64,000 nucleotides of DNA, from NCBI RefSeq assembly GCF_046602855.1, contig NZ_JBKINJ010000001.1:1-64000 (forward strand), in the 5' to 3' direction. The position numbers were made by a program, and so were the translations under genes. Position 1 is the stretch's first letter; each line of letters opens with the position of its first letter. Shown piece after piece: positions 8,577 to 17,821 of the stretch. Under the pieces are notes generated by a model. It did no database searches and had not been told where the DNA came from. It worked only from the letters and a program-made list of their open reading frames with translations. This DNA comes from Gracilimonas sp046602855 (GTDB taxonomy: Bacteria; Bacteroidota; Rhodothermia; Balneolales; Balneolaceae).

Positions 8577-9018
8577 CTGTTAGCGGTGAACTGTGAGAAG
8601 TCCTAATGAATAATAAATCACCACATAAAAATCTTGATGCCTGGAAAGTTTCAATGAAGCTGGTTGAAATAACTTACAAATTGACTTCTGGATTTCCATC
8701 AGAAGAAAAATTTGGGCTTTGTTCACAGATGAGAAGGGCTGCGATTTCAGTACCATCAAACATTGCGGAAGGAGCCGCCGATAGAACGAAAGATCAATTT
8801 ATTAATTACCTTTCTAATGCGGTTGGTTCGCTTTCTGAATTAGACACACAATTGGAATTAAGTTTCAGATTGGGATACATCAATGAGAATGAGTATCAAA
8901 ATGTATTTCAACAACTTGACAAGACAAAAGCATTAGTTTTTGGTCTAAAGAAATCTTTGCAACGAAATGAATAAAAAAGAAACGGTTCACAGTTCACAGC
9001 TCACTGTTGACGGTCCCA
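8565..9018 (+). mobile_element. Four-helix-bundle (IVS-like) element 2
   Basis: The left array (8565-8600) has units like GTTAACT and GTGAACT. The right array (8985-9018) has units like GTTCACA. The right array in reverse complement matches the left one (shared GTGAACTGTGA), so the two form degenerate terminal inverted repeats with a period of 7 bp. The S23-type gene fills the space between. It interrupts pseB-pseC and its right end now codes the N-terminus of PseC. Confidence 0.65.
8606..8974 (+). CDS. Four-helix bundle protein (S23/IVS family)
   Basis: 122 residues with the family core LDAWKVSMKLVE near the N-terminus and LCSQMRRAAISVPSNIAEG at about residues 39-57. Same family as the genes at 5693 and 54496 but clearly divergent from both, so these are not recent duplicates. 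The stop codon overlaps the start of pseC (ATGAATAA), which would couple their translation. Function is not known. Confidence 0.88.
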   Translation: MNNKSPHKNLDAWKVSMKLVEITYKLTSGFPSEEKFGLCSQMRRAAISVPSNIAEGAADRTKDQFINYLSNAVGSLSELDTQLELSFRLGYINENEYQNVFQQLDKTKALVFGLKKSLQRNE

Positions 9019-10211
9019 TACCTTACGGTCGGCAACATATTACAGACGAAGATATTCAGGCTGTAACTGAAGCACTAAAATCCGACTATCTTACCCAAGG
9101 GCCCCGCATAGCCGAATTTGAAGAATCTTTTGCAAATTACGTTGGTTCTAAATATGCGGTGGCTATTTCCAACGGTACGGCAGCACTTCATTTATGCGCT
9201 TTGGCATTAAATGTAAAGGAGGGAGATAAGGTTATTACGACACCCATTACCTTTGCAGCTTCTGCAAATTGTGTGCGTTACTGTGGGGGTGAAGTGGTTT
9301 TTGCTGATATTGATCCTGATACGTATTTGCTTGATATCAATAAGGTAAGAGAACTACTGGAGTCTTTACCAAAGGGCACCTATCAAGGAATCATACCGGT
9401 AGATTTTGCAGGCCGAGCCGTTGACCTTGAAGCTTTTCGAAAACTGGCAGATAAATATGATCTCTGGATCATTGAAGATGCGTGTCATGCTCCAGGCGGA
9501 TACTTTATTGACAGTAAGGGAACTAAACAATTTTGTGGAAATGGAAATTTTGCTGACTTAGCGATCTTTTCCTTCCACCCGGTAAAACATATCGCCTCCG
9601 GAGAAGGTGGCATGATCACTACAAATGACAAAGAGCTATACGAAAAACTCCTCAAACTCCGTACCCACGGAATTTCCAAGAACGAATCTGAGTATAAAAA
9701 CTCCTTAGAGTTCGCAGTTGGGGCAACTCAAAACTCAAAACTAAACACTCAAAATTATCCCAACTGGTACATGGAAATGCAGGAGCTCGGATATAACTAC
9801 CGTATTACCGATTTCCAGTGCGCATTGGGAAGTAGTCAGCTAAAGAGAGCGGATGAGGGGATTGAGCGAAGAAGAGAAATTGCTAAAAACTATAACGAGG
9901 TTTTTGAAAGCAAAGAGTTTGTAAAGGGACAATCAGGAGTTGTAGATGGGCATGCCTATCACCTATACGTCATTGAAGTAGAAGACCGCTTGGGGCTATA
10001 TAATTATCTGAGAGAGCATAGCATTTATGCTCAGATACATTACATCCCTTGTCATCTCATGCCTTACTATCGGCAGTTTGGTTGGAAGGAAGGAGATATG
10101 TCAAATGCTGAAAACTATTATAAGCATTGTATTAGCCTGCCTATGTATCCTACGTTGACAGATGAACAACAAGACTTCGTAGTGAACAAAATCAATGATT
10201 ATTACGAATGA
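8967..10211 (+). CDS. pseC: PLP-dependent aminotransferase PseC with repeat-derived segments
   Basis: 414 residues, a DegT/DnrJ/EryC1-type aminotransferase that puts the 4-amino group on the UDP-4-keto sugar from PseB. Visible are GTAALHLCALAL, DACHAPGG and the PLP lysine K207 in FHPVKHIASGEGG. Two oddities stand out. The first 17 residues (MNKKETVHSSQLTVDGP) are coded by the heptad array and element 2, whereas typical PseC proteins begin just before IPYGRQ. Residues about 254-263 (TQNSKLNTQN) come from a second in-frame array at 9724-9756, next to the QELGYNYR motif. The active-site motifs are intact. Its stop overlaps the pseF start. Confidence 0.92.
   Translation: MNKKETVHSSQLTVDGPIPYGRQHITDEDIQAVTEALKSDYLTQGPRIAEFEESFANYVGSKYAVAISNGTAALHLCALALNVKEGDKVITTPITFAASANCVRYCGGEVVFADIDPDTYLLDINKVRELLESLPKGTYQGIIPVDFAGRAVDLEAFRKLADKYDLWIIEDACHAPGGYFIDSKGTKQFCGNGNFADLAIFSFHPVKHIASGEGGMITTNDKELYEKLLKLRTHGISKNESEYKNSLEFAVGATQNSKLNTQNYPNWYMEMQELGYNYRITDFQCALGSSQLKRADEGIERRREIAKNYNEVFESKEFVKGQSGVVDGHAYHLYVIEVEDRLGLYNYLREHSIYAQIHYIPCHLMPYYRQFGWKEGDMSNAENYYKHCISLPMYPTLTDEQQDFVVNKINDYYE
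9724..9756 (+). repeat. Heptad array inside the pseC coding sequence
   Basis: Thirty-three bp made of CTCAAAA-type units, close to arrays in intergenic DNA at 3140, 31884 and 38456. The length is a multiple of 3, and the reading frame of PseC is kept. Confidence 0.8.
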
Positions 10212-10894
10212 GTAACGTTGCCATCATACCGGCCCGTGGGGGAAGCAAGCGAATTCCAAGAAAGAATATCAGGGATTTTTTGGGTAAACCTATTATTGCT
10301 TACTCCATTGAGACTGCACTGGAAAGCGGTTTATTTGATGAAGTGATGGTTTCTACCGATAATAACGAGATCGCTGATATTGCAAGAAAATATGGAGCTA
10401 AGATTCCATTTATGAGATCAAATGAAAATGCGGATGATCATGCAACTACCATAGATGTTCTTGTAGAGGTGTTACATACTTATCAGCAACAAGAAACGGA
10501 TTTTAAAAATGGTTGTTGCATCTATCCAACAGCGCCATTGTTGAAGCCTTTTTTTATAAAAAGCGGGTATGAAAAATTAATTAATGAAAGTTTCAGTACC
10601 GTATTTCCTGTGGTTGAGTTTTCATATCCGATACAACGTTCTCTTAAGCTAAGAGGGAAAGATAAAGTAGAAATGAATTGGCCGGAATATTTAGATTCTC
10701 GTTCTCAAGACCTCACCAAAGCGTACCATGATGCAGGGCAATTTTATTGGTTCAATGTGGAGGAGATTCTTAAAGAAAAAAAACTCTTTGGAAATAATAG
10801 TGGTGCAATTGTATTACCTAACATCAGCGTTCAGGATATTGACACTGAGGAAGATTGGAAGATGGCAGAAATGAAAGCAAAGCTTATAAGATGA
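10208..10894 (+). CDS. pseF: Pseudaminic acid cytidylyltransferase PseF
   Basis: 228 residues, a CMP-sialic-acid-synthetase-type nucleotidyltransferase. It activates the nonulosonic acid as a CMP derivative for transfer. The nucleotide-binding signature IIPARGGSKRIPRKNI opens the protein, then STDNNEIADIA and TAPLLKP, with the C-terminal YHDAGQFYWF block typical of PseF. Start and stop codons overlap the genes on both sides (ATGA), so it is translationally coupled. Confidence 0.93.
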   Translation: MSNVAIIPARGGSKRIPRKNIRDFLGKPIIAYSIETALESGLFDEVMVSTDNNEIADIARKYGAKIPFMRSNENADDHATTIDVLVEVLHTYQQQETDFKNGCCIYPTAPLLKPFFIKSGYEKLINESFSTVFPVVEFSYPIQRSLKLRGKDKVEMNWPEYLDSRSQDLTKAYHDAGQFYWFNVEEILKEKKLFGNNSGAIVLPNISVQDIDTEEDWKMAEMKAKLIR

Positions 10895-11892
10895 AACAAG
10901 AGGTCTGCATACGGGCTGATGGAAGTCTTGATATTGGTTTAGGCCACATTGTGCGGTGTATGTCACTAGCACACATGCTAAAGAATGACTTTTCTATCCA
11001 TTTCTTTTCTTTAAAAATCCCGGAATCTCTCAAAAATGAGATCATTCAAAATGAATGGAGTTTTACAGAAATCGAGAAAGAATCAGATTATGTAAATGAG
11101 CTCACCGGAAATGAAATCGTGGTATTGGATGGGTATCAATTTGATTCCGATTACCAAAAGCTCATAAAGAATAAAGGATGCAAATTAGTATGCATTGATG
11201 ATTTTCACGATCAGTATTTCTATGCGGATCTGGTAATCAATCACGCGCCCGGAGTAATTAAAGATGACTATGAGGGCGAGTCGCACACAAAATATTTATT
11301 GGGTCCTGATTATGCATTGCTTCGCCCTGAGTTTCTTGATAGTAAATCACAAGAAATAAAGTCATCGAAAGGCATAAAGAATTTATTCATCTGTTTTGGT
11401 GGTTCCGATTCGAAGAACCTTACAGCTAAAATTTTATCTTGGATTCCCTCAAAAAATTATTCTGTCACAGTTGTGCTTGGTAATGCTTATTACTATCGAG
11501 ATAAATTAGTTGAGACAATAAAGAAAAGACTAGATTTAGAAATCAATGTAAAAAGCTCTTTAAGCGCTGAAGAGATGAGGCAGGAACTTGAAAAGGCAGA
11601 TTTAGCTATAGTGCCTGCAAGTGGTATCTTATTTGAGGTGATATCAACCAGACTTCCGGCTATTTCAGGATATTCCGTTGATAATCAGCAAGGAATTTAT
11701 AACGGTTTTAAGAATCTGGGCTGTATTATAGACGCTAAAAATTTTGACAGAAAAAATTTTCACGAGGCCATTCAAACTATAGATACTAAGAGTCTTTTTT
11801 TAATTAGAAAAAACCAGGCTCAAGCTATAGATGGTTTGTCAATAAATCGAATCCAAAAGGAATTTAAAAACCTAACAAGTGTATGCGTATAG
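10891..11892 (+). CDS. pseG: UDP-2,4-diacetamido-trideoxy-altrose hydrolase PseG
   Basis: 333 residues from ATG 10891; a longer frame open from 10855 would add 12 residues read from the pseF coding sequence and is rejected. It removes UDP to release the free sugar for PseI. The glycosyltransferase-B-like fold is indicated by the N-terminal IRADGSLDIGLGHIVRCMSLA-like block, with the conserved GLGH histidine, and a C-terminal nucleotide-binding half with CFGGSD and EKADLAIVPASG. The start overlaps the pseF stop (ATGA). Confidence 0.92.
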   Translation: MKQEVCIRADGSLDIGLGHIVRCMSLAHMLKNDFSIHFFSLKIPESLKNEIIQNEWSFTEIEKESDYVNELTGNEIVVLDGYQFDSDYQKLIKNKGCKLVCIDDFHDQYFYADLVINHAPGVIKDDYEGESHTKYLLGPDYALLRPEFLDSKSQEIKSSKGIKNLFICFGGSDSKNLTAKILSWIPSKNYSVTVVLGNAYYYRDKLVETIKKRLDLEINVKSSLSAEEMRQELEKADLAIVPASGILFEVISTRLPAISGYSVDNQQGIYNGFKNLGCIIDAKNFDRKNFHEAIQTIDTKSLFLIRKNQAQAIDGLSINRIQKEFKNLTSVCV

Positions 11893-12761
11893 GTATTTTA
11901 GCATCGGGTGGTTTAGGCTACAAGGTTTTGTCTGATTTAATAAAACAGATTGAAAAACCTGTATTTATTGCCTCAGATAGTAACTCTGAATATATCATTG
12001 AGTTCGCTAAGCAAAACTCCGTTCAGTTATTTACTGGTAATCCAAGGGACGGAAAATTAGTTGAGTTTTTGAAAAAGTATCAAATTGAAGCAGATTTAAT
12101 TCTATCTATCAATTACCTGTTTCTTTTGGATGAAGAGTTGATTGATTCCTTGGCTTTGGCAATAAACGTCCATGGAAGTATTCTTCCAAAATACAGGGGG
12201 CGAACACCGCATGTTTGGTCAATTATTAATGGCGAAGCCCAAACCGGTGTTACAGCACATATAATAGATACTGATTGTGATACAGGTGATATCGTTGAGC
12301 AGTTAGTAATTCCAATCGAGAAGGATGATACAGGGGCAACCATTCTAAAAAAATACGAGAAGATATATCCTGAATTATTGCTTTCAGTTCTAGAGGAGAT
12401 TCAATCAGAACAGCTTAAAAGAGTTAAACAAGATGACAGTAAAGCCACTTATTTTGGAAAGAGAACTCCGGATGACGGATTAATCAACTGGAATTGGCAC
12501 AAAGAACGAATTCGTAATTGGGTCAGAGCCCAGGCACATCCTTATCCCGGTGCGTTTAGCCTGTTGAATGGAGAAAAAGTTATTATAGACGAAGTAAATT
12601 ATTCTGATGTAGGATTTAGTGACACCATTAAAAATGGGACTATATTAGAGATAAAAGAAAATCCCATCATAAAATGTCCCAACGGAGCAATTGAACTTAC
12701 ACAAGTTAGGAACCAAGATATTTTGGAAAAATTTAAATCAAAGATGGTGCTAAATCAATGA
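11883..12761 (+). CDS. Sugar N-formyltransferase (Fmt-like) in the Pse pathway
   Basis: 292 residues, with a formyltransferase domain using N10-formyltetrahydrofolate and an Fmt-type C-terminal domain from about residue 205. The catalytic trio is visible: the Asn and His of INVHGSILPKYRG and the Asp of DTDCDTGDI. It sits where pathways with PseH have an N-acetyltransferase. The likely substrate is the 4-amino sugar from PseC, which would give a 7-N-formyl nonulosonate; that is inference from position. A second, housekeeping fmt is at 37539, so this copy is not needed for initiator tRNA. It overlaps pseG and pseI. Confidence 0.88.
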   Translation: MRIGILASGGLGYKVLSDLIKQIEKPVFIASDSNSEYIIEFAKQNSVQLFTGNPRDGKLVEFLKKYQIEADLILSINYLFLLDEELIDSLALAINVHGSILPKYRGRTPHVWSIINGEAQTGVTAHIIDTDCDTGDIVEQLVIPIEKDDTGATILKKYEKIYPELLLSVLEEIQSEQLKRVKQDDSKATYFGKRTPDDGLINWNWHKERIRNWVRAQAHPYPGAFSLLNGEKVIIDEVNYSDVGFSDTIKNGTILEIKENPIIKCPNGAIELTQVRNQDILEKFKSKMVLNQ

Positions 12762-13804
12762 AGATTAGAGATTTTGATATTTCAGAAAAAAGTAAAACGT
12801 TCATTATAGCTGAGCTTTCAGCGAACCACAATGGTGATAAGGAAGTTGCCATAGATACTATCCGTGCAGCAAAAAAAGCCGGAGCGGATGCCATAAAACT
12901 GCAAACCTATACTCCGGATACTATTACCATCGATTGCGATAATGAATATTTTCAAATAAAAGAAGGACTCTGGGAGGGTAAAACACTTTATGAGCTATAC
13001 GCTGAAGCGTATACCCCTTGGGAATGGCATGAAGAGTTGTTTGGTGTGGCCAAGGAGGAGGGATTAATATGTTTTTCTTCTCCTTTCGATATAACAGCTG
13101 TTGATTTTCTTGAAGGGCTTAACACTCCGGCTTATAAGATCGCCTCTTTTGAAATACAGGATATTCCGTTAATAGAATATGCTGCATCCAAGGGAAAGCC
13201 TATAATTTTGAGTACCGGAATTGCCACAGAAGAGGATATTAAACTCGCTGTAGATACCTGCAGGAATGCTGGTAATGAGCAAATCATTCTACTAAAATGT
13301 ACATCTTCCTACCCTGCTCCAATTGAACTTGCCAATTTGCGAACGATGGTGGATATGAAAAAACGTTTTGGTGTTGAAGTTGGACTTTCAGATCATACGC
13401 TTGGAAATATCGTTCCCATTGTAGCAACCAGCCTAGGATCTAAGGTCATTGAGAAACATTTTATTCTGGATAAATCAATTGGTGGCCCCGATGCAGACTT
13501 CTCTTTAGATATAGAAGAATTCAGCTCCATGGTCAAAGCTGTAAGGGAAGCAGAGAAAGCGTTAGGAGAAGTAACGTATGAACTTTCTGAAAAAGTAGAG
13601 AAAAATAAAAAATTTGCACGCTCACTCTTTGCAATTAAAAACATAAAAGAAGGAGAAGAAATCACTGAAAAAAATGTTAGATCCATTAGACCAGGTTATG
13701 GCCTTCATCCTGCATATTTGAAAAAAATTATTGGGGGTATAGCCATAGAAAATATTCCCTTAGGTACACCGATGAAAATGGAAAACATCAAAGTTGATCA
13801 ATAA
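12758..13804 (+). CDS. pseI: Pseudaminic acid synthase PseI
   Basis: 348 residues. It condenses phosphoenolpyruvate with the six-carbon sugar to make the nine-carbon nonulosonic acid. An NeuB TIM barrel fills the first 270 or so residues (IAELSANHNGD, AGADAIKLQTYTPDT, GLSDHTLG, EKHF), and a C-terminal SAF antifreeze-like domain follows (RSLFAIKNIKEGEEITEKNV). The ELSANHNG motif and the GGPDADFSL segment favour PseI over NeuB. The start overlaps the formyltransferase stop. Confidence 0.94.
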   Translation: MKIRDFDISEKSKTFIIAELSANHNGDKEVAIDTIRAAKKAGADAIKLQTYTPDTITIDCDNEYFQIKEGLWEGKTLYELYAEAYTPWEWHEELFGVAKEEGLICFSSPFDITAVDFLEGLNTPAYKIASFEIQDIPLIEYAASKGKPIILSTGIATEEDIKLAVDTCRNAGNEQIILLKCTSSYPAPIELANLRTMVDMKKRFGVEVGLSDHTLGNIVPIVATSLGSKVIEKHFILDKSIGGPDADFSLDIEEFSSMVKAVREAEKALGEVTYELSEKVEKNKKFARSLFAIKNIKEGEEITEKNVRSIRPGYGLHPAYLKKIIGGIAIENIPLGTPMKMENIKVDQ

Positions 13805-15027
13805 TGATAAGACTGATATACAATATATTAAAGTCATTCATTTACTATCCTTTCACTACATATAAACAGGGTGATTCTGGCAAAGTTGTGATAATTATAA
13901 ATCATTATTTTGATCAAGATATAAAAGCAATTTTAGAAGCAAACAAATTACTAGCTAAGTTTAAATTAGTTGTACTTGATCCAAGTATTTTTCAACCAAT
14001 AAGAATTATTTATCCTTCCAGTGTAAGAAAGGGTGAAATTCCATATATGCATAAAAGCTTCGACAAAGAAAGAAGATGGTCTAGAAAATTTTCGAGTTAT
14101 TTATTTAGATGGTTAAAGTTCATCTATGATATTGAAATCATTATTTCGCCGTCCGATATATTCTATTGGTATAGAGAATTTGTACTTATTGCAAATAAAG
14201 AAGACATAGTTACTATTGTAATTGATAAAGAGGGTATAATAACACCACTATATTTTGAGGATCATTCAAAAAAAATAAAAAATAGATACCCATTAATTTC
14301 GAACAAAATAATTGTATGGAGTGATAGGCAAAAACAATTTTGGATTAAAGCAGGAACAAAGGAAGATAAGATTCAGGTAATTGGCCAACCAAGATCAGAT
14401 ATACTTTTAAATAGAAAGGAAAGCCATAGTAAATATGAGAAAAGTATACTTTTCTTCACCTACTTTGAAGATGCATATATTCCAGATAAATTTAAAGATA
14501 TCATAAGCTGGAAAAAAATCAGAGAGGAAACACACCAAGCTATTAAAGAGATAGCGGATAAATATACAGAGAAGACTTTTATCATTAAGTGCCATCCCCA
14601 ACAACAAGATATTGATGTTATAGAGAATTATTTTAGCAATAATAAAAATATTCTTGTTGAGAAGGGGGCTAAAAATGTAGACAAAATTTTAATGAAAGCG
14701 GAGTTAGTTATTGGTTTTCAGACAACTGCTCTTATAGAAGCTGTATTATTAGATAAACCAGTGGTATATACTTGTTGGTCTGAGGATTATGAAAAATTTA
14801 AAGAATCATTATTACCATTCCATGAATTTGATGTTTTTGTGAAGGCACAGTCAAAAAATAAATTGAAGTCTATTGTTGAAAGCTTTATAGATAATGATTA
14901 TGAACATGTTGTTAATTCAGATAGTAAACATAAATTATTAGATTACTATCTAAATAATCCATCAGGTGATACATCTGAGAGAATTATTAATTATATAGCT
15001 GATTTAACCCAGGAAAAAACCTTTTGA
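13804..15027 (+). CDS. Probable glycosyl/glycerophosphotransferase of the polysaccharide locus
   Basis: 407 residues. The C-terminal half (about 190-380) has the GT-B-type layout IIWSDRQKQF, IGQPRSDIL, KCHPQQQDID, ELVIGFQTTALIEAVLLDKPVVYT, resembling CDP-glycerol/polysialyl-type transferases and capsule synthesis proteins. The N-terminus does not look like a signal peptide. Its place directly after PseI makes it a candidate nonulosonic-acid transferase, but acceptor and donor cannot be read from the sequence. Base composition becomes strongly AT-rich from here to about 24.2 kb. Confidence 0.65.
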   Translation: MIRLIYNILKSFIYYPFTTYKQGDSGKVVIIINHYFDQDIKAILEANKLLAKFKLVVLDPSIFQPIRIIYPSSVRKGEIPYMHKSFDKERRWSRKFSSYLFRWLKFIYDIEIIISPSDIFYWYREFVLIANKEDIVTIVIDKEGIITPLYFEDHSKKIKNRYPLISNKIIVWSDRQKQFWIKAGTKEDKIQVIGQPRSDILLNRKESHSKYEKSILFFTYFEDAYIPDKFKDIISWKKIREETHQAIKEIADKYTEKTFIIKCHPQQQDIDVIENYFSNNKNILVEKGAKNVDKILMKAELVIGFQTTALIEAVLLDKPVVYTCWSEDYEKFKESLLPFHEFDVFVKAQSKNKLKSIVESFIDNDYEHVVNSDSKHKLLDYYLNNPSGDTSERIINYIADLTQEKTF

Positions 15028-16532
15028 AATCCAGCTATTCTAAAAGAATTACCAATAATACATTGATAAATGGTAGTGCTATTGTACTGTCAATGGTTAT
15101 TGGTTTTATAATATTACCCTTGATGATAAATAGGGTGGGAATAGATTATTATGGGGTATATGCTATACTACTAATATTTTCTGCTCAAGGCATGCTATCT
15201 TTCTTTGACTTGGGGCTAGAAGGATCATTGATTAAATTTATTTCAGAAAGTTTAGGGGCTGATCTATATGAAGACGCAAAGGAGTTTCTGATTAATGGGA
15301 TATTTATATATACAGCTATTGGCGTTGTATTGTCTGTGTCATTTTATTTGTTGTCAAACATGTTTGTTGGTGAGATATTAAACATTGAAGTAGATAAGAA
15401 AGAATTGGCCATAAATATATTTGAAGCTTATTCGATACAAATCCTCTTCCAATTTATTTCTTTAACAATGATAGCTGCATTGAAAGCGAGAGAAAATTTT
15501 AAAGCTAATGCAATCATAGATTCAGGCTTTGTTGTTTTTAACTTTATATTAATATATACAGTCTTAAAAAATGAAACTTATTTAGTTGACTTTATTATAT
15601 GGCAAAATATACTTTTTTTAATTAAGGCAATTGCTGAATCGGTGATAGTAATTAAAAATTATAAGTTAAAATTTTATGATTTAACTTATAGTTCTTTAAA
15701 AGTTATAGAACTAGTATCGTATGCAAAGTATCTTTTTATATCAAAAATTGTCGGTTTCGTTTACAACTATATTGATAAAATTCTAATTACTTTATTATTA
15801 CCTGTAAGCTATATGACAAGCTATGCAGCATTGTCCAAGGTTCCAATTATTATCAAGAGAATTCAATCAATTTTTAATTCTACTATAATACCTGTTTCAG
15901 CTTCTCTCAAAGGAGCTGGTAAAGAAAAAGAATTGAACACTTTATTGTTAATTGGGACGAAGTTTAATATAGTTATCTTATTGCCTATTATTTTGATAAG
16001 TATTACGCTTGTAGAATCTTTTCTAGTCTTATGGGTAGGAGAAGAGTTCAGAGAGTTTCATTTGGCAGCACAAATACTACTTGCACAATTTCTTTTTTCA
16101 ACTTTCTTTTCGTTCGCATCAACTATAGTGGTTGGTACTACTCAACTTAAAAAATTTATTCCTATATCTATACTAGGTATGATGGTGAATTTGATACTTA
16201 GTCTTTTATTAATTTCAAAATATGAACTTAATGGAATCGTTCTAGCTACAAGCGTATCTTTTTTATGTATGTTGATACCATATGGTTATAAATTAATAAA
16301 GATATTTAATCTTAAACCTGGTTCGGTATTTAAGAACATATTAGTACCGTATGGGAAGACAATCGTGATTGGACTATTCATTTCATATTTAAACATATAT
16401 ATAGATATAGACAGTTGGGGGGACTTTATATTAACAGGTGCATTATATACACTTTTAAGTTATACCATCGTCTACTCAGTTATATTTACTAAAAAAGACA
16501 GAGAATTGGTTAAAAATTTAGTTAAGAGATAA
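15024..16532 (+). CDS. wzx: Wzx-type polysaccharide flippase
   Basis: 502 residues with about twelve to fourteen hydrophobic segments, starting NTLINGSAIVLSMVIGFIILPLMINRVG, typical of the MVF/MOP flippase family. It would carry the undecaprenyl-linked repeat unit across the inner membrane. The start is TTG overlapping the previous stop. It lies next to a polymerase-like gene, as is common in Wzx/Wzy loci. Confidence 0.9.
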   Translation: MKSSYSKRITNNTLINGSAIVLSMVIGFIILPLMINRVGIDYYGVYAILLIFSAQGMLSFFDLGLEGSLIKFISESLGADLYEDAKEFLINGIFIYTAIGVVLSVSFYLLSNMFVGEILNIEVDKKELAINIFEAYSIQILFQFISLTMIAALKARENFKANAIIDSGFVVFNFILIYTVLKNETYLVDFIIWQNILFLIKAIAESVIVIKNYKLKFYDLTYSSLKVIELVSYAKYLFISKIVGFVYNYIDKILITLLLPVSYMTSYAALSKVPIIIKRIQSIFNSTIIPVSASLKGAGKEKELNTLLLIGTKFNIVILLPIILISITLVESFLVLWVGEEFREFHLAAQILLAQFLFSTFFSFASTIVVGTTQLKKFIPISILGMMVNLILSLLLISKYELNGIVLATSVSFLCMLIPYGYKLIKIFNLKPGSVFKNILVPYGKTIVIGLFISYLNIYIDIDSWGDFILTGALYTLLSYTIVYSVIFTKKDRELVKNLVKR

Positions 16533-17821
16533 TGATATATATCAATGTGATATTGATAATTACTTTTATACTTATTGTTAAGCATTTTAGCAAATTACGA
16601 AAGCCATTTCACCCAATAATATTTTATTTTATCTTCCTACAATTTTGGTATTTGATATCAACTTCTTATCTGAATACTGGTTTTAAAAGTAATACACTAC
16701 AACTTCATACATATGAAAATTATTCTACTTTAGCCCTTTTTGTATTTTATGTAGTTTTCAATATTACTTTATATAAATTCTTATATCGAAAGGATAATAA
16801 GGCAATTAATATTAGGCATACTATATCACCTGTCTTGAAAAATATACTTGTTTTTTTTCTTGTCTTTTATGTTATGTATTTATACTTGGTAATAATTAGA
16901 GACGGTATTCCTGTATTTAACCAGTTAGAGAGGTCAAAGTTCGCATTAAATTACAGTGGTACACTAGCTGGACTCTTATATAAATATAAAACGTTTATCG
17001 CCTTACTTTTAGGTATTAGCTATAAGATCAATAACAGCTCAAAAAGAACAATAAGTCTTGGGCTTATTGTCGCATATCTCATTTACTTATTCTTAACTGG
17101 AAATAAGTTTTCAAGTATATTTTATAGCACAATATTGATTTTAATACCCAATGTTCATTTAATAATATTTTTATATAAAAATTATAAAGTAAAGGATAAT
17201 ATAAATCAAATTATAATTATATTACTAATATTATTAATAACAATATATATATTTTTTAACCATATATTTACCTACTATTCATTTCTAGGAAGCAATTTAG
17301 ATATATTAAATGAATACTTAATACCTAGATTTTTTGCATCTCAAAGTGAAGTTTGGTGGTCATCATGGAATGACTTTTATACTGGAAGAATTGATAGCTA
17401 CAATCAATTACTAGTTGAAATAAAGAATTTTTTATTTGGTGGAGATCCAAATCAGATTGGTATGTCATTTTTAATGTTAGAGCATGGTCATAATGCTTTA
17501 GAGTATATCAACTCAGGAAGGGTTTACACAGGTGGGTATCCTGCAATTTTACTATACATGATGCCACTGATATTAGGTTTTTTATTGCAAATACCACTCG
17601 CTTTAATATTTGGAGTTATAATCCGCTATTTTATCAAATGCATATATAAAGTTTATTTATTTCGTTTATGGCTAATATTCGATTTATTAAGTGGGTTTCA
17701 AAGTATGTATTTAATGGGTGATATAAGTAGTTTACTTTCAAAAAGGAAATTGGCTATTCTTATCTTGTTGATTATAATTGAATTTTATTTTGTAAAAAGA
17801 TATGGAAAAAAAGATAACTAA
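16532..17821 (+). CDS. wzy: Wzy-like O-antigen/polysaccharide polymerase
   Basis: 429 residues with about ten to twelve transmembrane segments and few polar stretches; one larger periplasmic loop (about residues 255-330, with WWSSWNDFYTGRIDSYNQ) is typical of Wzy proteins. Sequence similarity between Wzy proteins is generally weak, so the call rests on topology and on its position after wzx. It overlaps the stop of wzx by 1 bp and the next gene by 20 bp. Confidence 0.75.
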   Translation: MIYINVILIITFILIVKHFSKLRKPFHPIIFYFIFLQFWYLISTSYLNTGFKSNTLQLHTYENYSTLALFVFYVVFNITLYKFLYRKDNKAINIRHTISPVLKNILVFFLVFYVMYLYLVIIRDGIPVFNQLERSKFALNYSGTLAGLLYKYKTFIALLLGISYKINNSSKRTISLGLIVAYLIYLFLTGNKFSSIFYSTILILIPNVHLIIFLYKNYKVKDNINQIIIILLILLITIYIFFNHIFTYYSFLGSNLDILNEYLIPRFFASQSEVWWSSWNDFYTGRIDSYNQLLVEIKNFLFGGDPNQIGMSFLMLEHGHNALEYINSGRVYTGGYPAILLYMMPLILGFLLQIPLALIFGVIIRYFIKCIYKVYLFRLWLIFDLLSGFQSMYLMGDISSLLSKRKLAILILLIIIEFYFVKRYGKKDN

